A stretch of 64,000 bases of DNA. It comes from Streptomyces caelestis. GTDB taxonomy: Bacteria; Actinomycetota; Actinomycetes; Streptomycetales; Streptomycetaceae. A model generated the notes under the pieces. That model saw only the letters and a program-made list of their open reading frames with translations. It was not told the DNA's origin and did no database searches. The position numbers were made by a program, and so were the translations under genes. The number at the start of each line of letters is the position of its first letter. The stretch's first letter is position 1. Location of the stretch: positions 6,572,001 through 6,636,000 of the forward strand of contig NZ_JACHNE010000001.1 of assembly GCF_014205255.1 (NCBI RefSeq). Reading direction: 5' to 3'. Of the stretch, positions 16,154 through 24,944 are shown in pieces.

Positions 16154-17077
16154 ATGGATCTCCGCATCTTCACCGAGCCCCAGCAGGGGGCCACCTACGA
16201 CACTCTGCTCACCGTCGCCAAGGCCACCGAGGACCTCGGCTTCGACGCCTTCTTCCGTTCCGACCACTACCTCCGCATGGGCACCGTGGACGGCCTGCCC
16301 GGCCCCACCGACGCCTGGATCACCCTGGCCGGACTCGCCCGCGAGACCAAGCGCATCCGGCTCGGCACCCTGATGACCGCCGGCACCTTCCGGCTGCCCG
16401 GCGTGCTCGCCATCCAGGTCGCGCAGGTCGACCAGATGTCCGGCGGCCGGGTCGAACTCGGCCTCGGCGCCGGCTGGTTCGAGGAGGAGCACAAGGCCTA
16501 CGGCATCCCGTTCCCCAAGGCGAAGTTCGCCCGCCTCGAGGAGCAGCTGGAGATCGTCACCGGCCTGTGGGCGACGGCCCCCGGCAAGACCTTCGACTTC
16601 CACGGCGCCTACTACGACCTCACGGACTCTCCCGCGCTGCCCAAGCCGGCGCAGCAGAAGATCCCCGTGCTCGTCGGCGGCCACGGCCCGACCCGCACCC
16701 CGCGGCTGGCCGCCAAGTACGCCGACGAGTTCAACATGCCGTTCGCCTCCGTCGAGGACAGCGAGCGCCAGTTCGGCCGGGTGCGCGCCGCCGCGGAGGA
16801 GGCCGGCCGCAAGGGCGACGACCTGACCTACTCCAACGCCCTCGTCGTCTGCGTCGGCCGGGACGACCAGGAGGTCGCCCGCCGGGCCGCCGCGATCGGC
16901 CGCGAGGTCGACGAGCTGAAGCTCAACGGCCTGGCCGGCTCCCCGGCCGAGGTCGTCGACAAGATCGGCCGCTACGCCGAGGTGGGCGCGAGCCGCGTCT
17001 ACCTCCAGGTCCTCGACCTGGACGACCTCGACCACCTGGAGCTGATCTCCTCGCAGGTGCAGTCCCAGCTGCCGTAA
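16154..17077 (+). CDS. LLM-class F420-dependent oxidoreductase
   Basis: A 307-residue TIM-barrel protein of the luciferase-like monooxygenase superfamily, F420-dependent subgroup. Typical blocks are MDLRIFTEPQQGATYDTLL, GFDAFFRSDHYLRMG, RIRLGTLMTAGTFRLPGVLA, GGRVELGLGAGWFEEEHKAYGI and IPVLVGGHGPTRTPRLAAKYADEFN. ATG at 16154 follows AGGATGGGGG. The substrate is unknown; relatives act on small organic hydride acceptors. It ends in a strong hairpin terminator shared with the convergent methyltransferase. Confidence 0.88.
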   Translation: MDLRIFTEPQQGATYDTLLTVAKATEDLGFDAFFRSDHYLRMGTVDGLPGPTDAWITLAGLARETKRIRLGTLMTAGTFRLPGVLAIQVAQVDQMSGGRVELGLGAGWFEEEHKAYGIPFPKAKFARLEEQLEIVTGLWATAPGKTFDFHGAYYDLTDSPALPKPAQQKIPVLVGGHGPTRTPRLAAKYADEFNMPFASVEDSERQFGRVRAAAEEAGRKGDDLTYSNALVVCVGRDDQEVARRAAAIGREVDELKLNGLAGSPAEVVDKIGRYAEVGASRVYLQVLDLDDLDHLELISSQVQSQLP

Positions 17078-17098
17078 AACCCGTACGGCAGGATGAGC

Positions 17099-17133
17099 GT
17101 CCGGCGGATCGACTGGACCACGATCCGCCGGAC
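17099..17133. terminator. Bidirectional hairpin terminator
   Basis: A perfect 13-bp stem: GTCCGGCGGATCG (17099-17111), a 9-nt loop, and CGATCCGCCGGAC (17121-17133). It lies between the convergent genes ending at 17077 (plus) and 17162 (minus) and serves both. Confidence 0.8.
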
Positions 17134-17161
17134 AGCCGTCCGTCACGGCTTGTGCCGCCCG

Positions 17162-17974
17162 TCACGGCTTGCGGCCGACCCCCACGTAGAGGGGCATCTC
17201 CTCGCCCCCGCCGCCGCCATCGCGCTGTTCACCGAGTCCGGGGTGCCACCGCGCGGACGGCACCACGCCGGGATCCACCAGCTCAAGGCCCGTGAAGAAC
17301 GCCGAGAACTCGTCGCGGGTACGCACCTGCGCCGCCGTCCCGCCCTTGCGGTACACCTCGACGACCCGCTCCCAGGTCTCCGGGTCGAAGTCGCCCGTCG
17401 CGTGGGAGAGCGTCAAGTAGCTGCCGGACGGCAGGGGTTCGAGGAGTGCGCGGACGATCCGGCCGGGCTCGTCCTCGTCGCCCACCAGGTGCAGCAGGGC
17501 CACGAGGGACAACGCGATCGGCCGGGTGAAGTCGAGCGTCTCCCGTGCCGCCGCGATGATCTTTCCCGGTTCGCGTACGTCGCCGTGGACGTAGGCGGTC
17601 TTTCCCTCCGGAGTGCTGTGCAGCAGGGCCTGGGCGTGCCGGAGGACGATCGGATCGTTGTCCGCGTACACCACGCGGGCCTGCGGGGCGACCCTCTGGA
17701 CGATCTGGTGGAGGTTCGGCTCGGTCGGAATGCCGGTTCCGATGTCGAGGAACTGCCGGACACCCCGCTCGGCCAGCAGACGGGAGGCGCGGTGCATGAA
17801 CGCGCGGTTGGTCCGCGCCATTTCCCTGGCGGCGGGGAAGAGGGATATCACCTGCTCGGCCGCTTCCGCGTCGACCGGGTAGTTGTCCTTCCCGCCGAGG
17901 TAGTAGTCGTACATGCGTGCCGAGTGGGGTCTGCCGGTGTCGATGGGTCCCGCGCTGGTCCCGGCGTCTGTCAC
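17162..17974 (-). CDS. DUF574-family SAM-dependent methyltransferase
   Basis: A 270-residue protein of the S-adenosylmethionine methyltransferase family PF04672 (DUF574), which is greatly expanded in Streptomyces. Hallmarks are ARMYDYYLGGKDNYPVD, FLDIGTGIPTEPNLHQ (SAM-binding loop), VVYADNDPIVLRHAQALL and ITLSHATGD-like LTLSHATGD. GTG at 17974 has GGAGG 7 nt upstream; the ATG at 17989 overlaps that site and is unlikely. The substrates of the family are unknown. It is divergent from the RNA-repair gene hen1, with a 160-nt gap. Confidence 0.9.
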   Translation of the reverse strand: MTDAGTSAGPIDTGRPHSARMYDYYLGGKDNYPVDAEAAEQVISLFPAAREMARTNRAFMHRASRLLAERGVRQFLDIGTGIPTEPNLHQIVQRVAPQARVVYADNDPIVLRHAQALLHSTPEGKTAYVHGDVREPGKIIAAARETLDFTRPIALSLVALLHLVGDEDEPGRIVRALLEPLPSGSYLTLSHATGDFDPETWERVVEVYRKGGTAAQVRTRDEFSAFFTGLELVDPGVVPSARWHPGLGEQRDGGGGGEEMPLYVGVGRKP

Positions 17975-18136
17975 GTGAGGCCTCCGCATCTCCGCGTGCG
18001 TGGGCGCTCTTCCTGAATCCCCCTCGAACGCCCGGTCGATCGCGAGGCTAGCGAAAATTCTCGGGTGCTGCCGGTGCCGGCTCTGTACGGTGGGGCGTAC
18101 CCGCAGTTCAGGCCACTGATCAAAGGTCGACCCACC

Positions 18137-19600
18137 GTGTTTCTGACCCTCACGACCACCGGCACACCGGAGCGCCCCGCCACCGACCTCGGCTTCCTGC
18201 TGCACAAGCATCCCGAGAAGGCGCAGGCGTTCTCCACGTCCTACGGCACGGCCCACGTCCTCTACCCCGAGGCGGACGCCGAGCGCTGCACGGCGGCGCT
18301 GCTGCTGGAGGTCGACGCGGTGGCCCTGGTCCGGCGCGGCAAGGGCAAGGGCCGGGGCGGCGCCCCGGACGCGGCACTCGCGCAGTACGTCAACGACCGC
18401 CCGTACGCCGCCTCCTCCCTCCTGGCCGTGGCGCTGAGCAACGTGTTCTCCAGCGCGATGAAGGGCGTCTGCAACGCCCGGCCCGAACTGCCCGCCCTGC
18501 CCCGGCCGTTGCGCATCGAGCTCCCTGCGCTGCCCGCCCGCGGTGGCCCCGGGCTCGTACGACGGCTCTTCGAGCCGCTGGGCTGGACGGTCACAGCCGA
18601 ACCCGTGCCGCTGGACACCGAGTTCCCGCAGTGGGGCGACTCGCGCTACGTCCGTCTCGAACTGGAGTCCGCGGACCGCACCCTCGCCGAGGCCCTGCGC
18701 CACCTCTACGTCCTGCTCCCGGTCCTGGACGACGCCAAGCACTACTGGGTCTCCTCCGACGAGGTCGACAAGCTGCTGCGCGCCGGTGAGGGCTGGCTGC
18801 CCGGCCACCCGGAGCAGCAGCTGATCACCAGCCGTTACCTCTCGCGCCGCTGGTCGCTGACCCGGCAGGCGACGGAGCGGCTGGAGCTGGTGCGGCTGGC
18901 GGAGGCGGACGACAGCGAGGTCGAGGAGATCGACAACGCGGTCCAGGCGGAGACCGAGACCGAGGAGCGGCCCACCCCGCTGGCCGTGCGGCGCCGGGAG
19001 GCGATCACCGCCGCGCTCAAGGCGTCCGGGGCCGCCCGGGTGCTCGATCTCGGCTGCGGCCAGGGCCAGTTGGTGCAGGCGCTGCTCAAGGACCCGGCGT
19101 TCACGGAGATCGTGGGACTGGACGTGTCGATGCGCGCGCTCACCATCGCCTCCCGGCGGCTGAAGCTGGACCGCATGGGGGAGCGCCAGGCCGCGCGCGT
19201 CAAGCTCCTCCAGGGCTCGCTCGCGTACACCGACCACCGGCTCAAGGGGTACGACGCCGCCGTGCTCAGCGAGGTGATCGAGCACCTCGACCTGCCCCGG
19301 CTGCCCGCCCTGGAGTACGCCGTGTTCGGCGCCGCCCGCCCCAGGACCGTCCTCGTGACGACCCCGAACGTCGAGTACAACGTGCGCTGGGAGAGCCTCC
19401 CGGCCGGCCACGTCCGGCACGGCGACCACCGCTTCGAGTGGACTCGCGCGCAGTTCCGGGCCTGGGCGGAGGCGGTGGCCGCACGGCACGGGTACGAGGC
19501 CGAGTTCGTACCCGTCGGCCCCGACGACCCGGAGGTTGGTCCGCCCACCCAGATGGCCGTGTTCACCCTGACCACCCCGAAGGAGGCGAAGGCGGCATGA
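18137..19600 (+). CDS. hen1: Bacterial Hen1: 3'-terminal RNA ribose 2'-O-methyltransferase
   Basis: A 487-residue protein. The N-terminal half (VFLTLTTTGTPERPATDLGF, HPEKAQAFSTSYGTAHVLYP, NDRPYAASSLLAVALSNVFSS) is the conserved bacterial Hen1 N-domain. The C-terminal half is the methyltransferase: a SAM loop (VLDLGCGQGQLVQALL, about residue 302) and the Mg/Mn ligand set, E379-V-I-E382-H383 plus a His in RHGDHRFEW. Hen1 2'-O-methylates the 3' end of cleaved RNA before Pnkp ligates it, protecting the junction from another cut. GTG at 18137 is preceded by AAAGG. Its stop overlaps the pnkp start (ATGA), the classic RNA-repair operon. Confidence 0.93.
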   Translation: MFLTLTTTGTPERPATDLGFLLHKHPEKAQAFSTSYGTAHVLYPEADAERCTAALLLEVDAVALVRRGKGKGRGGAPDAALAQYVNDRPYAASSLLAVALSNVFSSAMKGVCNARPELPALPRPLRIELPALPARGGPGLVRRLFEPLGWTVTAEPVPLDTEFPQWGDSRYVRLELESADRTLAEALRHLYVLLPVLDDAKHYWVSSDEVDKLLRAGEGWLPGHPEQQLITSRYLSRRWSLTRQATERLELVRLAEADDSEVEEIDNAVQAETETEERPTPLAVRRREAITAALKASGAARVLDLGCGQGQLVQALLKDPAFTEIVGLDVSMRALTIASRRLKLDRMGERQAARVKLLQGSLAYTDHRLKGYDAAVLSEVIEHLDLPRLPALEYAVFGAARPRTVLVTTPNVEYNVRWESLPAGHVRHGDHRFEWTRAQFRAWAEAVAARHGYEAEFVPVGPDDPEVGPPTQMAVFTLTTPKEAKAA

Positions 19601-22161
19601 CCGACGTACGCACGGGGCGCGTCCTGCCCGTCACCGACCTCTCCCTGGTGGTCCTCGTCGGCGCCTCCGGCTCCGGCAAGTCCACGTTCGCCCGCAGGCA
19701 CTTCAAGCCGACCGAGATCATCTCGTCCGACTTCTGCCGCGGTCTCGTCTCGGACGACGAGAACGACCAGAGCGCCACCAAGGACGCCTTCGACGTCCTG
19801 CACTACATCGCGGGCAAGCGCCTCGCCGCGGGCCGCCGCACCGTCGTGGACGCGACCAGCGTGCAGCCCGAGGCGCGCCGTCAGCTCGTCGAGCTGGCCC
19901 GGCAGTACGACGTCCTGCCGATAGCCATCGTGCTCGACGTGCCCGAGAACGTGTGCGCCGAGCGCAACGCGGCCCGCACCGACCGCGCGGACATGCCCCG
20001 CCGGGTCGTCCAGCGCCACATCCGCGAACTCCGCCGCTCCCTCAGGCACCTGGAGCGCGAGGGCTTCCGCAAGGTGCACGTCCTGCGGGGCGTGGAGGAC
20101 GTCGAGCAGGCCACCGTCGTCACCGAGAAGCGCTTCAACGACCTGACCCACCTCACCGGCCCCTTCGACATCATCGGCGACATCCACGGCTGCTCGGCCG
20201 AACTGGAGTCGCTGCTCGGCAAGCTGGGCTACACCGACGGGGTCCACCCCGAGGGACGGACCGCCGTCTTCGTCGGCGACCTGGTGGACCGCGGCCCCGA
20301 CAGCCCGGGCGTGCTGCGCCGTGTGATGACGATGGTGAAGTCCGGCAACGCCCTGTGCGTGCCCGGCAACCATGAGAACAAGTTCGGGCGGTACCTGCGC
20401 GGCCGCAAGGTCCAGCACACCCACGGCCTCGCCGAGACCGTCGAGCAGATGGCGGACGAGAGCGAGGAGTTCGCCGCCGAGGTCCGGGAGTTCATCGACG
20501 GCCTCGTCAGCCACTACGTCCTCGACGGCGGCCGGCTGGTCGTCTGCCACGCCGGGCTGCCCGAGAAGTACCACGGCCGCACCTCCGGCCGGGTCCGCAG
20601 CCACGCCTTGTACGGCGACACGACGGGGGAGACCGACGAGTTCGGGCTGCCGGTGCGCTATCCGTGGGCGGAGGACTACCGGGGCCGGGCGGCTGTTGTC
20701 TACGGGCACACACCGGTTCCGGAGGCGACCTGGTTGAACAACACCATCTGCCTGGACACCGGCGCGGTCTTCGGCGGCAAGCTCACCGCGCTGCGCTGGC
20801 CGGAGCGCGAGCTGGTCGACGTACCGGCCGAGCGGGTCTGGTACGAGCCGGTGAAGCCGCTGCGCGCCGAGGCCCCCGGCGGGCAGGACGGCCGCCCGCT
20901 GGACCTGGCGGACGTGCGCGGCCGGCGGGTCGTGGAGACCCGGCACCAGGGCCGGATCTCGATCCGCGAGGAGAACGCGGCCGCGGCCCTGGAGGTCATG
21001 AGCCGCTTCGCGGTGGACCCGCGGCTGCTGCCGTACCTGCCGCCGACGATGGCGCCGACCGCGACCTCGCATGTCGAGGGCTACCTGGAGCACCCGGCCG
21101 AGGCCTTCGCGCAGTACGCGGCGGACGGTGTCGCGCGGGTCGTGTGCGAGGAGAAGCACATGGGCTCGCGGGCGGTGGCCCTGGTGTGCCGGGACGCGGA
21201 GACGGCCCGCAAGCGCTTCGGTGTGGACGGCCCCACCGGGTCCCTCTACACCCGCACCGGCCGGCCGTTCCTGGACGACGCCTCACTCACCGAGGAGATC
21301 CTCGACCGGGTGCGCACGGCGATCGGCGACGCGGGCCTCTGGGACGAGCTGGCTGCATCCAACAGCGCCTCCGGCGCGGGGGACTGGCTGCTGCTCGACG
21401 CCGAGCTGATGCCCTGGTCGCTGAAGGCGTCCGGGCTGCTGCGATCGCAGTACGCCGCCGTGGGTGCCGCGTCCGGCGCGGTGTTCCCGGGCGCGCTGGC
21501 CGCGCTGGAGGGCGCGGCGGCCCGGGGCGTCGACGTGGCCGCATTGCTGTCCCGCACCCGCGAACGGTCCGCCGACGCCGCCGCGTTCACCGAGGCGTAC
21601 CGTCGCTACTGCTGGACCACGGACGGCCTGGACGGCGTCCGCCTGGCACCGTTCCAGATCCTCGCCGTCCAGGGCCGCAGCCTCGCCGGACTGCCGCACG
21701 ACGAGCAGCTCGCCCTGCTCGACCGGATCGTCGAGCACGACGGCAGCGGCCTGCTCCAGACCACCCGGCGGCTGTACGTCGACACGAACGACCCGGAATC
21801 CGTCCGGGCCGGTGTCGACTGGTGGCTGGAGATGACCGGCCGCGGCGGCGAGGGCATGGTCGTCAAGCCGGTCGGCGCACTCGTCCGCGACACGCAGGGC
21901 CGCTTGGTGCAGCCCGGCATCAAGTGCCGCGGCCGCGAGTACCTGCGGATCATCTACGGCCCCGAGTACACCCGCCCGGAGAATCTGGCCCGCCTGCGCT
22001 CACGGTTCCTCAACCACAAGCGGTCCCTGGCGATCCGCGAGTACGCGCTCGGTCTGGAGGGCCTGGACCGGCTGGCCGAGGGCGAGCCGCTGTGGCGGGT
22101 GCACGAGGCGGTGTTCGGGGTGCTGGCCCTGGAGTCGGAGCCGGTCGACCCGAGGCTGTGA
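19597..22161 (+). CDS. pnkp: Pnkp: polynucleotide kinase-phosphatase / RNA ligase
   Basis: An 854-residue three-module RNA-repair enzyme. The N-terminal P-loop kinase (LVVLVGASGSGKSTFARRHF) phosphorylates 5' ends. The central calcineurin-like phosphatase (GDIHGC at about 193, GDLVDRGPDS, GNHEN) removes 2',3'-cyclic or 3' phosphates. The C-terminal adenylyltransferase has ligase motif I EEKHMGSR with Lys520. Bacterial Pnkp needs Hen1 to ligate, and the two are coupled here by ATGA. The pair mends RNAs, especially tRNAs, cut by ribotoxins, so it fits a defence-rich neighbourhood. A large hairpin terminator follows at 22179-22218. Confidence 0.95.
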   Translation: MTDVRTGRVLPVTDLSLVVLVGASGSGKSTFARRHFKPTEIISSDFCRGLVSDDENDQSATKDAFDVLHYIAGKRLAAGRRTVVDATSVQPEARRQLVELARQYDVLPIAIVLDVPENVCAERNAARTDRADMPRRVVQRHIRELRRSLRHLEREGFRKVHVLRGVEDVEQATVVTEKRFNDLTHLTGPFDIIGDIHGCSAELESLLGKLGYTDGVHPEGRTAVFVGDLVDRGPDSPGVLRRVMTMVKSGNALCVPGNHENKFGRYLRGRKVQHTHGLAETVEQMADESEEFAAEVREFIDGLVSHYVLDGGRLVVCHAGLPEKYHGRTSGRVRSHALYGDTTGETDEFGLPVRYPWAEDYRGRAAVVYGHTPVPEATWLNNTICLDTGAVFGGKLTALRWPERELVDVPAERVWYEPVKPLRAEAPGGQDGRPLDLADVRGRRVVETRHQGRISIREENAAAALEVMSRFAVDPRLLPYLPPTMAPTATSHVEGYLEHPAEAFAQYAADGVARVVCEEKHMGSRAVALVCRDAETARKRFGVDGPTGSLYTRTGRPFLDDASLTEEILDRVRTAIGDAGLWDELAASNSASGAGDWLLLDAELMPWSLKASGLLRSQYAAVGAASGAVFPGALAALEGAAARGVDVAALLSRTRERSADAAAFTEAYRRYCWTTDGLDGVRLAPFQILAVQGRSLAGLPHDEQLALLDRIVEHDGSGLLQTTRRLYVDTNDPESVRAGVDWWLEMTGRGGEGMVVKPVGALVRDTQGRLVQPGIKCRGREYLRIIYGPEYTRPENLARLRSRFLNHKRSLAIREYALGLEGLDRLAEGEPLWRVHEAVFGVLALESEPVDPRL

Positions 22162-22178
22162 GCCAGGTGCCGCTCGAA

Positions 22179-22218
22179 TCCGGCCAGGCTTGTCCCGCCT
22201 GGGACGATCCTGGCCGGA
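22179..22218 (+). terminator. Terminator of the hen1-pnkp operon
   Basis: A two-part perfect stem: TCCGGCCAGG (22179-22188) pairs with CCTGGCCGGA (22209-22218), and inside it GTCCC (22192-22196) pairs with GGGAC (22201-22205). A T-rich tail follows. Confidence 0.8.
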
Positions 22219-22245
22219 CGTCTTCCTTCTGATCACATTCGTCCC

Positions 22246-22274
22246 TGGTTAACCGCTGGTTGCCGTGCTAACTT
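22246..22274 (+). promoter_or_regulatory. Likely promoter of the VMAP-MoxR-NB-ARC operon
   Basis: -35-like TGGTTA (22246-22251), a 17-nt spacer, and -10 TAACTT (22269-22274). It lies 44 nt upstream of the GTG at 22318 in a locally AT-richer stretch after the pnkp terminator. The match is moderate. Confidence 0.4.
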
Positions 22275-22317
22275 CGCTGGTCGGTCAGGCAGGTGTACCG
22301 GCTCAGGGGGAAAGTCG

Positions 22318-23868
22318 GTGGAGACACACGCGGGGTTCGGCGAACCCGGGGGCGATGCGGGGCGCGCGGAAGGCTTACGGCTGCTGTTACGGATGACCAA
22401 CGCCCTGTGCGGCCTCGGCTGCATGGAGGACGCGCAGGGGCGGCTGCACTTCGGGGTCGTGCTGGGTGATCTGCTGGGTCGTCAGATCGACCTGCGCGGC
22501 GTCAAGTTGCGCGAGGACGTGGTGCTGCTGGTGCGCGCCGCGCTGAACATGCCGGGCGGCGAGCGCGTACTGGTCGAGGTGGTCCGGATCCTCGAAGGAG
22601 ACCTGGCGGGCGACGAACTCGACCAGCTGCTCGACCAGTGGCTCGCGCCCGCCCCGCCCCCCGCCCTCCAGGGCCCCCTGTCCCGCGGCGAGACGACCCG
22701 CGCCCGCTCCCTCCTCGCCCTGGGCGAACTCCCCGCGGCCCGGCTGCGCGACGCCCTGGTCGAGGACCTCAACGGCCTCGACCTGCCCACCGGACTCACC
22801 CCGGAACAACTCCTCGCCCACGTCCTGGACTGGAACGTGCAGCCGGACGGACTGCCCCCCGCCGTCCTCCTGATCGACCACGCCGCCCGGCTCGCCGCCA
22901 CTGCGGGGCACCGCACCGCCCTGTCCGGCTGGGTCGACGGCTGGGCCGCGGAGCACGGCCTGACCGGCGCGCTCGAGGAACGGCGGCAGGCGCGCGGCGC
23001 CGTGCGGAGCGACCCGGACATCCCGCGCTGCCTGGTCGTCGCCGTCGAACCCGCACGGGACGGCACCGGCGACATCGTCGTCCGCCCCTGGCTCAACACC
23101 GTTCCCGGCCGCTGGGACCCCCAGCCGGGCGAACCCGCCACGACCACCCTCGACGAGCTCGGCACGGCCGTCCAGCGCGCGTTACGGCAGGGCGCCCGCC
23201 TGTGGGCGGCGCCCCGCGACCCCGATCCGAGTGGACGCCGGCAGCCGCCGCCGTACATCGAGTTCGTCCTTCCCTACGACCTCCTCAACCACGATGTGGC
23301 GGGCCTGACCTTCCGGGTCGGCGACGGGCAGCCGCTGCCGCTCAGCCTGAAATACGGGGTGCACCTGCGCAGTCTGGAGCGGATGCGCACGGACGACGCC
23401 CTTGTCCTGGACCAGTGGCGGGAGCGCTGGCACACCCTGCGCGAGCACGGCGTCCTGGTGCACGGCTGGCGCGAACGGGACGGCGGCCGGCTCGGCGAGT
23501 GGCAGGCCGGGCTCGCCGGGGAACCCAGACATACGGCGGTGGTGCTCGACGCGCCGGCCGACGTCATGGCCCTGGAGGCCCTCAAGGCCGCCATAGCGGA
23601 AGGGATAGGACTCGCGATCTGGGACCGCAGAGGTGTCTTCCGCGAGGAGCGCCGGGAGGTGGTGACCGCCCTGTTCGCCGCGGCGCCCACGCCGGCGAGG
23701 ATCCCGGTGGCCGTACATCTCCTGCGCAGGAACGCCGAGAGCGAGGGGCGCGGACCCGGTGAACTACTGGGTAGACATATTGGCTTTTTCTGGGACGATC
23801 CAACGCGTCCCGTGGATGTTCAGCCCAGCGACCCAGGCGATCTCGCCAGCGAGGAGGCATCGGCATGA
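22318..23868 (+). CDS. VMAP-like protein with N-terminal effector-associated domain
   Basis: A 516-residue protein and first gene of a coupled operon. Residues about 10-105 form a small helical bundle (RLLLRMTNALCGLGCMEDA to LVEVVRILEGD) that resembles the effector-associated domain 2 (EAD2) adaptor fold. From about 200 onward it looks like a VMAP C-terminal domain, the 'vWA-MoxR-associated protein' of ternary conflict systems: CLVVAVEPARDGTGDIVVRP, YIEFVLPYDLLNHDV, GIGLAIWDRRG and HIGFFWDDPTRPVDV. GTG at 22318 follows AGGGGGAAAG. In known systems VMAP links an NTPase sensor to an effector through homotypic EAD contacts. The family call rests on motif recognition, without a profile search. 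Confidence 0.75.
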   Translation: METHAGFGEPGGDAGRAEGLRLLLRMTNALCGLGCMEDAQGRLHFGVVLGDLLGRQIDLRGVKLREDVVLLVRAALNMPGGERVLVEVVRILEGDLAGDELDQLLDQWLAPAPPPALQGPLSRGETTRARSLLALGELPAARLRDALVEDLNGLDLPTGLTPEQLLAHVLDWNVQPDGLPPAVLLIDHAARLAATAGHRTALSGWVDGWAAEHGLTGALEERRQARGAVRSDPDIPRCLVVAVEPARDGTGDIVVRPWLNTVPGRWDPQPGEPATTTLDELGTAVQRALRQGARLWAAPRDPDPSGRRQPPPYIEFVLPYDLLNHDVAGLTFRVGDGQPLPLSLKYGVHLRSLERMRTDDALVLDQWRERWHTLREHGVLVHGWRERDGGRLGEWQAGLAGEPRHTAVVLDAPADVMALEALKAAIAEGIGLAIWDRRGVFREERREVVTALFAAAPTPARIPVAVHLLRRNAESEGRGPGELLGRHIGFFWDDPTRPVDVQPSDPGDLASEEASA

Positions 23869-24944
23869 GCGCGCAGGAGCAGACGGTTCCGAACGGCTGG
23901 CGGATCTTCCACGGCACGGGCAGTGCCCCCGCCGTCCCGCCCGCACTGCCCGAACCGCCGCCCTGGCGCCGGTTCCGCGGCGGCCCGCCGTCCCCCGTGC
24001 CCCCGGCCGACCCGCAGGCCGCGCTGCGCCGCCTGGGCCCCGGCGACGTCACCCCGCAGCTGGGCGAGGAAGAGATCGACATCGTCAACGCCGCGCTGCT
24101 GCTGCGCCGGCCCCTGCTGATCACCGGCCCGCCCGGCGTCGGCAAGTCCACCCTCGCCTATCTGATCTCGCGTGAGCTCGGCCTCGGCCGGGTCCTGGAA
24201 TGGAACATCGTCAGCCGCACGACCCTGCGCGACGGCATCTACGCCCATGACGCCATGGGCCGCGCCCAGGCCATCGCGGCCTGGCGGGCGGACGGTCCGG
24301 ATCCGGCCGAAGGCGCCGCCCCAGCCGAGGACGTCAACACCGCGCTTCCTCAAAAACCTCGTCAACTTCCCCCAGTCCTCGGTGACTTCATCACCCTGGG
24401 CCCCCTGGGGACCGCCCTGCTGCCCTACGATCGTCCCCGTGTGCTTCTCGTCGACGAACTCGACAAGAGCGACATCGACCTGCCGAACGATCTGTTGCAC
24501 GTCCTGGAGAACGGAAGCTATGACGTCCCCGAGCTGGTGCGCGACGCCGCGGACACGGCGCGCGTCCACACCAGCGACCCGGGGGGCCGCGCCGAGGTGC
24601 GCGACGGGCGGGTCGAGTGCCGGGAGTTCCCGGTCGTGGTGATCACCAGCAACGGAGAACGCGAATTCCCCGCGGCCTTCCGTCGGCGCTGCCTGCCACT
24701 GGAGATGCGCACGCCCAGCCGCGAACAACTCCTGGCCATGGTCGAAGGACACCTCGGAACCCGCCCGCGGGGCACGGAAGACCTGGTCGACCTGTTCGTG
24801 CAGCGCGTCCAGGCCGGCGGCACCCACTCCCTGGACCAGTTGCTCAACGCTGTCCAGATGACTACCGCGGGTGGTTTCCAGGCCGACGGTGACGGGCGTA
24901 AGCTCGTGGAAATGCTCCTACGCGACCTCGCGAAGGGCCGCTGA
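23865..24944 (+). CDS. MoxR-type AAA+ ATPase
   Basis: A 359-residue AAA+ ATPase of the MoxR branch: Walker A GPPGVGKST (about residues 88-96), Walker B VLLVDELDKSD (about 191-201), sensor-1-like VVVITSNGEREFP and an arginine-finger region AAFRRRCLPLEM. The N-terminal 60 residues are Pro-rich. MoxR proteins act as chaperone-like remodelers with a vWA partner; here that partner is the next gene product. Its ATG overlaps the VMAP stop (ATGA), and the next gene's ATG directly abuts its TGA. The segment before LGPLGTALLP has an unusual Pro/Leu-rich stretch that may be an insertion. Confidence 0.88.
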   Translation: MSAQEQTVPNGWRIFHGTGSAPAVPPALPEPPPWRRFRGGPPSPVPPADPQAALRRLGPGDVTPQLGEEEIDIVNAALLLRRPLLITGPPGVGKSTLAYLISRELGLGRVLEWNIVSRTTLRDGIYAHDAMGRAQAIAAWRADGPDPAEGAAPAEDVNTALPQKPRQLPPVLGDFITLGPLGTALLPYDRPRVLLVDELDKSDIDLPNDLLHVLENGSYDVPELVRDAADTARVHTSDPGGRAEVRDGRVECREFPVVVITSNGEREFPAAFRRRCLPLEMRTPSREQLLAMVEGHLGTRPRGTEDLVDLFVQRVQAGGTHSLDQLLNAVQMTTAGGFQADGDGRKLVEMLLRDLAKGR

